Assembly (NCBI GenBank): GCA_000200715.1
Contig: DP000238.1
Location: forward strand, 30,519-94,518
Direction of reading: 5' to 3'
From: Cenarchaeum symbiosum A
Lineage (GTDB): Archaea; Thermoproteota; Nitrososphaeria; Nitrososphaerales; Nitrosopumilaceae
DNA length: 64,000 bases
Part shown: positions 1-8,177 of the stretch, piece after piece
Layout of the letters: the number at the start of each line of letters is the position of its first letter
How positions within the stretch are numbered: the first letter of the stretch is position 1
Notes under the pieces: generated by a model
Told to the model about the DNA's origin: nothing
The model's database searches: none
What the model saw: the letters and a program-made list of their open reading frames with translations, nothing else
Made by a program: the position numbers and the translations under genes

Positions 1-356
1 CCAACCAGTTGGGCAGCTGCCGCCTTTGCCGCGTCCAGCCTAGTGGGGGCATAGTCGTCTGCCGCCATGCTCCCCGACCCGTCAAGGACGAGCACAATGC
101 CTGCACCGCCTTCCGCCTGACCCGATGGGAATAGAGGGTCGGCAAGGCCCACTGTTCCTGTTCCTATGGCCGATACCAACAGGACAAACGGCAGGTGCCT
201 CCGCAGGCCCCCGCCTGCGGCCTTTTTGACGATATCAAGCGAGCTGAACCTGACGGGAGGAGACCAGGCAACAGAATGCCTCCTGTATAGAATGTACAAC
301 AGCGGTATTGCCCCTAGCAGTAACAGAACCCAGGGGGCGCCAAACGTTATATCCAC
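1..356 (-). CDS. BatA-like VWA-domain membrane protein (partial)
   Basis: The reading frame runs off the left edge; about 118 N-terminal residues are visible. A GTG start at 356 follows the stop of the upstream DUF58 gene by 3 bases. The N-terminus has a hydrophobic segment (APWVLLLLGAIPLLYILY), a second hydrophobic stretch near residues 60-75, then VLVLDGSGSMAADD, the DxSxS metal (MIDAS) motif of von Willebrand A domains. Together with the DUF58 and MoxR genes behind it this matches the BatA/MoxR arrangement. In that family the VWA protein is membrane-anchored and works with a MoxR ATPase, usually in envelope or complex assembly. The exact client here cannot be seen. Confidence 0.8.
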   Translation of the reverse strand, partial: MDITFGAPWVLLLLGAIPLLYILYRRHSVAWSPPVRFSSLDIVKKAAGGGLRRHLPFVLLVSAIGTGTVGLADPLFPSGQAEGGAGIVLVLDGSGSMAADDYAPTRLDAAKAAAAQLV

Positions 357-359
357 GGC

Positions 360-1217
360 CTAGCGCCGTCCAAAGTGCCGGAGAAAGGCGGCCTCAAACG
401 GCTCTGTCGGGCCCACATCGATGAGGCCCGCGCCTGAACGGCGCGCATCCCGGGCAAGCTCCGCACCCCTCTCTTTTGCAAGCCGCGCATACTCTGCCCG
501 AAAATGAATATCGGACGTATCTATTGCCATCTGCTCGTTATTCTCCGCATCGACGAAGATGACCTGTCCCGCATCGGGGATCTCCGCCTCTATCGAGCTG
601 GTAACGCGCACCAGTATGACATCATGTACAGCAGAAAGCCGCCCAAGCTGCTCTGCAAATGGATCAGATGCAAAGTCCGATATTACAAATACAAGGCTGC
701 GGCCCCGCAGTGCCGAGCCCAGCCCCAAGAGTGATGCCGATAGATCGGTGCAGCTGCTCCGCGGCTTGTGCCTTGCAAGGGATCCAAAGAGCCGCAGCAG
801 ATGGGCCCTCCCCCTGCCCGGGGGAATAAACCCCTCTATACAGTCTGTAAATATGGACATCCCTATTCGGTCGCCGCTCTGCTCTGCGGAATACATTATG
901 GATGCTGCAACCTCCAGCATTCTCTCTTGCTTTGCCATACCGCAGGATATGCTTCCAGAGACATCCACTGATACATGGACGGCAAGCTCCCTCTCTTCTG
1001 CAAGCTCCCGGGTATATATCGAGCCGTGCCGGGCGGAGGCGTTCCAGTCTATTCTTCTTGTGTCATCTCCCGGCACATACTCGCGCAGCTCAGCCAGGTC
1101 CGTCCCCCCGCCGCGAAAGCGCGACCTGTACCTGCCGGAACCCATGCCCCAGACCAGGCCTTTGGTTCTAAACTCTATCCTCCTGACCATGTGCAGGAGG
1201 CTTTTCTCGGGGGACAA
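360..1217 (-). CDS. DUF58 domain protein (MoxR-associated)
   Basis: 285 residues. The hallmark RxYxxGDDxRxIDW of DUF58 is present at about residues 46-58 (REYVPGDDTRRIDW), followed by a VWA-like core with DVSGSIS (residues 85-91) that could bind a metal. The start is TTG at 1217, one base after the stop of the MoxR gene; an internal ATG nine codons later is an alternative. DUF58 proteins are nearly always encoded next to MoxR AAA+ ATPases, as here, and are thought to link the ATPase to its target. No transmembrane segment is evident, so it is probably cytoplasmic. Confidence 0.85.
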   Translation of the reverse strand: MSPEKSLLHMVRRIEFRTKGLVWGMGSGRYRSRFRGGGTDLAELREYVPGDDTRRIDWNASARHGSIYTRELAEERELAVHVSVDVSGSISCGMAKQERMLEVAASIMYSAEQSGDRIGMSIFTDCIEGFIPPGRGRAHLLRLFGSLARHKPRSSCTDLSASLLGLGSALRGRSLVFVISDFASDPFAEQLGRLSAVHDVILVRVTSSIEAEIPDAGQVIFVDAENNEQMAIDTSDIHFRAEYARLAKERGAELARDARRSGAGLIDVGPTEPFEAAFLRHFGRR

Positions 1218-1218
1218 C

Positions 1219-2226
1219 CTATGGAGGGGGCACCCGGGCTAGCACCGCATCTATTACCCCTTCGGGGCGCAGGCCGTCCGCTTCTGCCTCGAATGTAAGC
1301 ATGATCCTGTGCCGGAGCACATCATGGGCTACCGCCTTTACGTCCTCTGGCATGACAAACCCCCTGCCATCTAGCAGGGCATGCGCCCGGGCCGTCCGCA
1401 TCAGCCATACAGAAGCCCTGGGGGACGCGCCGTGCTGTATGGCACCATCCAAGTCCAGGCCGGATCCCGCGGGGTCCCGGGTTGCAGCAGCTATATCCGC
1501 TACATACCGGGAGATTACCCCGTCTGCGTATACCTGCCGGGACAGGGCCTGCACCTTTTGTATATCTGCACCATCGACTACCGGCCGGGCCTCTTTTGAG
1601 CCCCCGTCCATCTCTATTATCGCAACTTCCTCCTCTCTGGACGGATAACCGACCATTATCTTTACGGCGAACCTGTCCACCTGCGCCTCTGGCAATCTGA
1701 AGGTGCCCTCGTCTTCGAGCGGGTTCTGCGTGGCTATTACAAGGAACGGCCCGGGCAGGGGTATCGTCTCGCCGTGAATGCTCGCCTGCCCTTCTTGCAT
1801 GGCCTCGAGCAGGGCGGACTGCACCTTTGGAGGGGCGCGGTTTATCTCATCAGCCAGTATTATCCGGTGGAATATCGGGCCTCTTTCCGTTCTAAACGAT
1901 CCTGATGCAGCGTCGTACACGCGTGTTCCCAGTATGTCCGCCGGCAGCAGGTCCGGCGTGAACTGTATCCGGGCAAAGTCCACGTCTATGGCCCCTGCAA
2001 GGGCCCGCGCCATCCCGGTCTTGGCAAGACCGGGCACACCCTCGAGCAATACATGCCCCCCTGCTACAAGCGAGGTGAGTATGCTGTGTATCGCCCTGTC
2101 CTGGCCGACTATGTGCCTGCGGATCTCTGCCTGTACCCCTTCTAGTATCCCCGAGAGCTCGGCTGCCTGGGAGCCCAGCTCGCGGACCTGGACGTTTCCT
2201 GCGTCCCCGAATATGGGCGATGGCAT
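1219..2226 (-). CDS. MoxR-family AAA+ ATPase
   Basis: 335 residues with Walker A GVPGLAKT (about 63-70), Walker B ILADEI (123-128), a sensor ATQNP near 169 and a C-terminal lid, the normal length for MoxR. MoxR ATPases act as chaperone-like assembly or activation factors for partner VWA proteins. It is the first gene of a three-gene minus-strand run (MoxR, DUF58, VWA) with almost no spacing, so the three are probably co-transcribed. The ATG at 2226 faces the plus-strand gene at 2334 across a short A/T-rich divergent promoter region. Confidence 0.9.
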   Translation of the reverse strand: MPSPIFGDAGNVQVRELGSQAAELSGILEGVQAEIRRHIVGQDRAIHSILTSLVAGGHVLLEGVPGLAKTGMARALAGAIDVDFARIQFTPDLLPADILGTRVYDAASGSFRTERGPIFHRIILADEINRAPPKVQSALLEAMQEGQASIHGETIPLPGPFLVIATQNPLEDEGTFRLPEAQVDRFAVKIMVGYPSREEEVAIIEMDGGSKEARPVVDGADIQKVQALSRQVYADGVISRYVADIAAATRDPAGSGLDLDGAIQHGASPRASVWLMRTARAHALLDGRGFVMPEDVKAVAHDVLRHRIMLTFEAEADGLRPEGVIDAVLARVPPP

Positions 2227-2333
2227 ATCCCTCTTGGACGGCGTATAGATAAATCAAAAGTGGTACATTTTGCAAATATACCAGCTGCCTATTATCGGCC
2301 CAAAGGGGGTAATATCCACGAGTCTTGTCCCAC

Positions 2334-3575
2334 ATGTACGGCATCATGATATGTTCTATGGCATTGTGCGCCATATCGATGCTGCCGGTATACGCACAGG
2401 CAGGTGGCGATTACAACTTTATCTGGGATATAGAGTCAGGGGAAGATGCCGCGGCTCCACATGAGGGAATAGAATCTGCAAAGCCGGACAAAGAGCCCGG
2501 GCACTCCTCTCCGGCTAGACCTGCTGAACCCAGCCCAGAATACTTTGCTGATACACTATTCCAGTATACGGATCCAAGAATCCCCATAGAGGAGAGGGTG
2601 GACAGGATGATATCGAATGCAGCCCACCTGCAGAACAGCACGTCGGAAGACAACTGGAAGCACAGGATACTCTTCTGGGACAGGTATGGCGATGATTACG
2701 TCCCCCTGGCCAGCGCGCTGCTCGACCCCCTTACCAACCAGACGTTTATTGTGGGGGGGACAGTATACGAGGAGAATCCGAACTCGAACCTGAAATACTT
2801 TCTGCTAGAGCGCGGATACGATCTCGACGACTTAGAATCCGTGCCAAACTGGGTCTTCTCCCCCGCGGAATATGACGAGCTCAGGGAGGCTGTGCTCGCG
2901 GGGGGCAGCGGCGGCACATTCGACATGAGAGAGTTCTCAAAGAACCACCTGGCACTTGATGGGGACGGGCTCCACCGGATGATGCTCGACGAGCTCCGCG
3001 GACAAGGCTCCATGGTATACGGAGATCTAGTACTGGATAGGGACCGGCCCGTCCAGGCAGTATACGAGCCGCAGGTACAGGCGGCCCGTGAGCCCCCTCA
3101 GGTGCTCGAGGTTGTACCCGAGGCACCCGGTCCTGTCCGGTCAGTCCCATCAGATCCCCCGTACCTGCTGTATGCGCTGGCAGCTGTATCAGCCGCGGCA
3201 GGTGCTGTTCTGTATGCAGTGTACACGGGGCTTTTACCAGGCATGCGGGCATCCACTCCTGCGGGCCGCCGTGCTCCCGGGGTACAGGATATGATAGGCG
3301 AATCGCGCAGGCTTCTCACGGAAGGCAGCATAAAAGAGGCCCACGGGATACTGGGCAGGGCAATCCGGCTCCACTATTCTATCGCACTGGGGCTCGGGCG
3401 CGAGGCCACCACCGATGAAGTGCTCGGGCGCCTCCGCGGCTCTGCAGATGAACACGACGCGTCCAGGTGGCTCCGCCTCTGCGGGGGTGTCGAGTATGCC
3501 CGGGAAGAGCCTAGACAAGAGGGCCTTGCAGGCGCGCTATCCTGGTTTTCAGGCATACTGGGTAGAGATACATGA
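2334..3575 (+). CDS. Membrane protein with C-terminal DUF4129-like domain
   Basis: 413 residues from the ATG at 2334; a TTG at 2325 is in frame, but a TATA-like stretch at 2308-2316 fits a leaderless start at 2334. An N-terminal signal segment is followed by a long polar extracellular part, one transmembrane helix at about 276-300, and a cytoplasmic helical tail of about 110 residues (ESRRLLTEGSIKEAHGILGR and on) that resembles DUF4129, a domain commonly encoded beside MoxR/DUF58 clusters. It is divergent from that cluster here, which supports a shared role. The extracellular part matches nothing I recognise. Confidence 0.6.
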   Translation: MYGIMICSMALCAISMLPVYAQAGGDYNFIWDIESGEDAAAPHEGIESAKPDKEPGHSSPARPAEPSPEYFADTLFQYTDPRIPIEERVDRMISNAAHLQNSTSEDNWKHRILFWDRYGDDYVPLASALLDPLTNQTFIVGGTVYEENPNSNLKYFLLERGYDLDDLESVPNWVFSPAEYDELREAVLAGGSGGTFDMREFSKNHLALDGDGLHRMMLDELRGQGSMVYGDLVLDRDRPVQAVYEPQVQAAREPPQVLEVVPEAPGPVRSVPSDPPYLLYALAAVSAAAGAVLYAVYTGLLPGMRASTPAGRRAPGVQDMIGESRRLLTEGSIKEAHGILGRAIRLHYSIALGLGREATTDEVLGRLRGSADEHDASRWLRLCGGVEYAREEPRQEGLAGALSWFSGILGRDT

Positions 3576-4510
3576 AAGGTTTGATATTTGCCGCCGTGCT
3601 ACTCATTACAGTACATGCTGCGTGGGGCGAGCTGCCTATTCTTACACAGGAGGAGGTAGATGCGGCCATGGGCCACAAGTTCTGGCTTGTTGCCTGGTCA
3701 GGGAATGGCACCCTGCACGATTCCCAGGAGGTAGACGATTCTTCAGGGATAATACTGCGGGACAAGACAAGAATATTCGAGCCGATATACTACAAGTACA
3801 AGATACCCACCGTTATAGTCGACGCGTACAAGTTCCACAATTCGACGGGGGCCAACTCCTTTTGGAGCACCTCTTCAGGCGAGCCGGTATTCGGGCTCAT
3901 GCCGTTTAGGGGCAGCTCTGCACAGACGGGCGACTGCTTTTTTGCCAGCAATATAGAAGGCGCAGTCACCTCCTGCCGAATGGATGATATCATAGTCCGC
4001 GCGGCCATCCACGACAAATACCATGAACATTACACGTACACAGAGAACATGACTATCTCTGCCGATGAGCCCACCGTCATAATGGCAAACGAGATGATCT
4101 CGAGGATCAGCGGAGAGCAGGTCAAAGTCCACGAGGTGATACGTCCGGCCCGCGTCGAATCCCTTCAGCCTTCTCCCGCGGATGATTCTGCTGCAGCCGG
4201 CCGCCCCGGCCAAGGTGTCGTGCCCCTGGGAGAAGATCAGCTGGACAGTTCACCGCCGAATCATACCCTGGAGTATTCATGCGGGCGGGACGACTTTGGC
4301 CTGGTCACACTCGACGGCCTGTACATCAATGACGATACATTCCGCGGCAGCGTCCCGCTGACTGTTATACTGTACGACGGAGAGACGGCACTGTTGTCTG
4401 ATACAGAGGAGATCCCGCATGTGGGAATATCTGAATCAAGAGAGTTCCGGGTGCATGCCAGGTGGGATGGCGGATTTACCCACTGCGAGGCGCACGCGTG
4501 GATTCAATGA
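3572..4510 (+). CDS. Secreted protein of unknown function
   Basis: 312 residues. The ATG overlaps the preceding stop as ATGA. The first 19 residues form a signal peptide ending at about AWG. The mature part is polar with several cysteines (GDCFFASN, TSCRMDD, YSCGRDDFG, THCEAH) that could pair as disulfides outside the cell. A proline/serine-rich linker near residues 200-225 separates two apparent domains; the C-terminal one looks beta-rich. I do not recognise a family. Tight coupling to the DUF4129-like gene before it and the regulator after it suggests one operon. Confidence 0.65.
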   Translation: MKGLIFAAVLLITVHAAWGELPILTQEEVDAAMGHKFWLVAWSGNGTLHDSQEVDDSSGIILRDKTRIFEPIYYKYKIPTVIVDAYKFHNSTGANSFWSTSSGEPVFGLMPFRGSSAQTGDCFFASNIEGAVTSCRMDDIIVRAAIHDKYHEHYTYTENMTISADEPTVIMANEMISRISGEQVKVHEVIRPARVESLQPSPADDSAAAGRPGQGVVPLGEDQLDSSPPNHTLEYSCGRDDFGLVTLDGLYINDDTFRGSVPLTVILYDGETALLSDTEEIPHVGISESREFRVHARWDGGFTHCEAHAWIQ

Positions 4511-4971
4511 CAGGTGCTCCCCGCGATAAAAGGGACCTGATACACCGCCATATACGGGAGAATCCCGGCCTGCTCCTGGGCGATATCTCGTCTGGAACGG
4601 GCATCCCAAAGGCCACCCTGGCATATCACGTGAACAAGCTGGTGCGTGAAAACAAGGTAAAACACAGGGCCTCGTCTAGACGCAAGAGATACTTTGCAGT
4701 CGGGTATACCGAGGTGCAGGCAGGCGCCATATGCGCCCTGAGGACGGCCACCCCGCGGGCAATCCTCGGTATGCTGCTGGATTCCCCGGGCACAAGTTTC
4801 AGCGGAATGGCATCATCTATACAAAAGTCAAGGTCGACCGTATCGGCATGCCTAAAGTCGCTGTCCGATTCGGGACTTGTGGGCTCAAAGCTTGACGGCA
4901 TGACCCGGGTGTATTTTGTGCGGGATGGCGATACAGTCCGAGAGATGCTGGATAGATACTTTAGTTCCTGA
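4507..4971 (+). CDS. Tandem winged-helix transcriptional regulator
   Basis: 154 residues from the ATG at 4507, chosen because it overlaps the previous stop as ATGA and removes a non-conserved leader. Two winged-helix units are visible: residues about 5-65 (GDISSGTGIPKATLAYHVNK, an ArsR/MarR-type recognition helix) and about 75-150 (SSIQKSRSTVSACLKSLSDS). Such double-wHTH proteins are common in archaea as DNA-binding regulators. It is the last gene of the 2334-4971 run and may regulate it. Its 3' end overlaps the convergent secreted-protein gene by 11 bases. Confidence 0.75.
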   Translation: MTGAPRDKRDLIHRHIRENPGLLLGDISSGTGIPKATLAYHVNKLVRENKVKHRASSRRKRYFAVGYTEVQAGAICALRTATPRAILGMLLDSPGTSFSGMASSIQKSRSTVSACLKSLSDSGLVGSKLDGMTRVYFVRDGDTVREMLDRYFSS

Positions 4972-6469
4972 TTTCTCCGGGGGCTAGAAAGAAGCTTCTT
5001 GGACGGTCCACCTGGAACTCGAATGTGCCCTCGCTTGAATCCCCGTTTATCCCGGATATGTACGCCGTTGCGTGCCCCGGCATATCAAAGAGAATACTGC
5101 CGGAGAATACGCCTGATTCATCTTGTTCCAGTTCCGCAAGAACGGGCCGGCCGGCAAGCGTCATGTTGAGATCAAAGTCTATGCCGTGCCGGATCTTTTC
5201 CGACCTTGAATCCATTATTATCATGCTCATTTTATGCTCTGTGCCAGACCGGAGCTCTCCGTCTGTATCCCACCAGATGACCACCTTGTACATGCCATCA
5301 GAGGTGTATTTTTTCATGGCAGCTTCTGACGGCCCTATTACATCTGCAACCTTGACTGTCGGGGCAGCTATTTCCGCAGGTGCTATCTTTATCCCCCTGT
5401 CCGGGAGTACTTTTGCAAAGTTGGTAATCTTGATGTGCTCGCACGTGTGCGTTGCGGGCTGGCCCCTTATGGGCGCGCACCCGTCAGACGAGTACGGCAG
5501 TGGCAGGGTATAGTCATAGTAGGCTGCGTATATGTTGTCCCCGGGGGTGATCCGGAGATCGTTGTTTGATCCAGAAGAATCCCCGTCGTTGAGCATTATC
5601 GTCCCATAGTGGGTACCGTCCATCGGCAGCGGCTTCCAATATTCCCTGACAAAGCGCGCCTTGACCTCTATGCCGGAGGTGTCCGTATCCGACCAGACCT
5701 GCACGGGGACCGCCTTTGTGTCAAAGCTCCACCGCGGCAGATCCACATCATCTACAACCACCTTGATCTCGTCGCCCATGGTATAGACGTCCTTGCTGAA
5801 CTTGACATTGCCCTCCCTGTACGTGTACCCGCCTGACTTTGTGACGTACGCATCTGAAGAATACTCCCAGCTCCACGTAAAGCCGCCCGATTCCTGCGTC
5901 TGTACTGTGCACATGCTGCCCCTGTCCAGCGGGGATATCGTCCTTACATCAGACGAGGTCCTGCCAAATATGTTGACCACGCCGTCGACTGTCCTCAGCT
6001 CGCCTGCAAGCTTGAGCCTGCCCCCGAATATCCCCGTATCATAGCCGATCTCGGACATGCCCACAGACCTGCCGTCTGTGACCGTCGTCCTTCCGCCGTC
6101 GGAGCTGCTGCAGGTTATCTCATTGTCCTCGCTGTTCCCTATGGTATCCATTGAATGCTTGTCGTTGTTCCAGGACGGGGCCAGCACTAAAACGTAGACG
6201 TTCCCGTGCGGGGGCCACAGGTAGGAATCATCTGCCCGGTCACAGTTCTTTATCACTTCCCCCTTGAGCTCGCTCTGGTCGACCTCGTGGTAGTTCGATA
6301 CGTTCGAGCCATACAGCGACCAGGGCTTGTTGAGGCAGAACCAGGTCATTATCCCGGGGTTCTCATAGTTTGGCTGCCTGGGGCCGCGGAACTCTGCCTC
6401 GGCGATCGTAATAGACGTGGCGCCTGCCAGCAATACTGCGGCAAATGCAGCTATAACCGTGGTCCTCAT
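4961..6469 (-). CDS. Large secreted protein of unknown function
   Basis: 502 residues from the ATG at 6469; nine upstream codons are open but the signal peptide begins here (MRTTVIAAFAAVLLAGATS, cleavage near AEA). The rest is polar and beta-rich, with aromatic and glycine-rich stretches (TWSWEYSSDAYVTKSGGYTY) and a few cysteines, including a CEHIK segment. It ends in a possible Ig-like module with no membrane anchor. No known family is recognised. It is divergently transcribed from the Asp-box protein gene across a long inverted repeat, so the two exported proteins are probably controlled together. Confidence 0.65.
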   Translation of the reverse strand: MRTTVIAAFAAVLLAGATSITIAEAEFRGPRQPNYENPGIMTWFCLNKPWSLYGSNVSNYHEVDQSELKGEVIKNCDRADDSYLWPPHGNVYVLVLAPSWNNDKHSMDTIGNSEDNEITCSSSDGGRTTVTDGRSVGMSEIGYDTGIFGGRLKLAGELRTVDGVVNIFGRTSSDVRTISPLDRGSMCTVQTQESGGFTWSWEYSSDAYVTKSGGYTYREGNVKFSKDVYTMGDEIKVVVDDVDLPRWSFDTKAVPVQVWSDTDTSGIEVKARFVREYWKPLPMDGTHYGTIMLNDGDSSGSNNDLRITPGDNIYAAYYDYTLPLPYSSDGCAPIRGQPATHTCEHIKITNFAKVLPDRGIKIAPAEIAAPTVKVADVIGPSEAAMKKYTSDGMYKVVIWWDTDGELRSGTEHKMSMIIMDSRSEKIRHGIDFDLNMTLAGRPVLAELEQDESGVFSGSILFDMPGHATAYISGINGDSSEGTFEFQVDRPRSFFLAPGEIRN

Positions 6470-6495
6470 GCTGGCATGAAATGTGTAGGCGCTCA

Positions 6496-6557
6496 AATAC
6501 CCGCAGGTACATTCGCTGAATAAGCTAGCAACTTTGCCGAATGTACCAACGGGTATT
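6496..6557. promoter_or_regulatory. Long inverted repeat in a divergent promoter region
   Basis: Arms 6496-6515 and 6538-6557 are reverse complements at 18 of 20 positions around a 22-base centre. Each arm carries TACCxxCGGGTATT or its complement. It lies between two divergent genes for exported proteins, 27 bases from each start (6469 and 6585), so each arm sits where a TATA box or operator would lie. A symmetric operator is the simplest reading; a transcribed hairpin is less likely because the centre is promoter DNA for both directions. Confidence 0.6.
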
Positions 6558-6584
6558 AAACCGGGCGCGGCCTACCCTCGACAG

Positions 6585-8177
6585 ATGAACAGGACATATC
6601 TGCTTGGAATAATATCCATGCTGCCCTTTATGATCGTAGATAGCGCGCATGCGGAAGTGCCCGACTGGGTAAAGAGCAGTGCAGGCTGGTGGGCGGCAGG
6701 CGAAATAACAGATACAGACTTTGCAGAATCGATTGGCTTTCTGATAGAGGAGGGAATCATGCAAGTTGCAGCCACTGGAACAGCAGGCCAGGCTGATTCA
6801 GAGATACCCGACTGGGTCAGAAACAACGCAGGCTGGTGGGCGTCAGGCGATATAACTGAAAATGACTTTATCGGCGGAATAGAGTACCTTGTAGATACAG
6901 GCGTGATACATGTAGATACAGGCCTTGCCGACGGTGTGGTCATAATTGTAGAAGAATCTGAATTTCAAAAGAATGCAGACGCCCCCGTAAAAGAGGAATG
7001 GATGAGGCACGCGCCAGCAGGCGATAAAATTGACTATCCGGGCGTGGCCATAGACACGTTCAGAGACGCGATACATGTGACCTACGGTAGTACAGTAGGC
7101 GGAAGCAGCAATGTAATGATCCAGACAAGCTACGACATGGGGCTGACCTGGGAGGATCCCGTCCGTGTTAATACCGACGAGGGTGTCGCGGATATGCCGC
7201 ACGCCAACCCCCCGTACATCGAGATGGGGCCAGATGGCGAGCTGTACGTTCTGTATAACGTTGGATATGACGGGCCGGAATGGGTCGAGCGCGGCTTTTC
7301 ATTCGGGTATACTGCCTTATTCTTGACGCGCTCTGATGATGGCGGCAAGACATTCACTCCTGCAATGATGGTAGAGCCAGAGACCGGCCCCGGCGGCCAG
7401 GTGGGGGCACTCCATTCCAAGACCTTTGATAGCATGTTCGTCGCTGATGACGGCAGGGTATACGTGACCTGGCTTGACTCGCGCGGCAAGCAGAATGATT
7501 CATTTCTGCCCACCGAGGTAAAGATAGCATGGTCTGATGACGGCGGTGCCTCTTTTGAGAAGTCGCGGACGATAAAGACCAAGGCGTGCCAGTGCTGTGT
7601 CACCTCCGGGTCCACAGGAACAGACGGCGAGGTATTCGTCCAGTACAGGAACATCGTGGGCAACTTTGGCGAGCCCAACATACGCGATGTAGTGGTGTCC
7701 AGATCTAACGACTATGGGCAGACATGGAACACGCCCATACTGGTAGCAGATGACGGCTTTGAGATTGATAACTGCCCGCATTCCACGTCTACCATATCTA
7801 CGGATAGCGCGGGCAACCTGCATTCTGCATGGTGGACGCAGGGGGGTCAGTCGCCTGGCACATACTATGCAGTATCATCTGACGGCGGCGAGACGTGGAC
7901 CGACCCACTATTCCTGCACGGCGACGGCGAGTGGTATCCTGCGACTACGATAAAGATATCGATGGATGCAGATGACAACCCGGTGATATTCTGGGCCGAC
8001 AAGACAGTCGAGGGCGGCGCCGTAAAGTACACCCAGATAGTAGACGGCAAGTCGACGGGAATAGTAGACCTTGGAACAGGGGATCATCCGTGGTCTGACT
8101 CTAGAGACGGCATAACCGCGCTGGTCTGGGTCTCTGATGGCAAGATCATGATGAAGAGCTGGCATGACGGGGCCTAG
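6585..8177 (+). CDS. Secreted Asp-box (sialidase-like) beta-propeller with two N-terminal PDWV repeats
   Basis: 530 residues from the ATG at 6585, where a signal peptide starts (MNRTYLLGIISMLPFMIV, cleavage near AHA). Next come two repeats of about 37 residues, VPDWVKSSAGWWAAGEIT and IPDWVRNNAGWWASGDIT, a module I associate with exported thaumarchaeal proteins. The main part has five Asp-box motifs (SYDMGLTW, SDDGGKTF, SDDGGASF, SNDYGQTW, SSDGGETW), the mark of BNR/sialidase-like propellers. A cysteine cluster CQCC (about C335, C337, C338) and NCPHS (C397) sits between blades. The sialidase catalytic arginine triad is not evident, so enzyme activity is uncertain. It overlaps the next gene by 14 bases. 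Confidence 0.75.
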   Translation: MNRTYLLGIISMLPFMIVDSAHAEVPDWVKSSAGWWAAGEITDTDFAESIGFLIEEGIMQVAATGTAGQADSEIPDWVRNNAGWWASGDITENDFIGGIEYLVDTGVIHVDTGLADGVVIIVEESEFQKNADAPVKEEWMRHAPAGDKIDYPGVAIDTFRDAIHVTYGSTVGGSSNVMIQTSYDMGLTWEDPVRVNTDEGVADMPHANPPYIEMGPDGELYVLYNVGYDGPEWVERGFSFGYTALFLTRSDDGGKTFTPAMMVEPETGPGGQVGALHSKTFDSMFVADDGRVYVTWLDSRGKQNDSFLPTEVKIAWSDDGGASFEKSRTIKTKACQCCVTSGSTGTDGEVFVQYRNIVGNFGEPNIRDVVVSRSNDYGQTWNTPILVADDGFEIDNCPHSTSTISTDSAGNLHSAWWTQGGQSPGTYYAVSSDGGETWTDPLFLHGDGEWYPATTIKISMDADDNPVIFWADKTVEGGAVKYTQIVDGKSTGIVDLGTGDHPWSDSRDGITALVWVSDGKIMMKSWHDGA

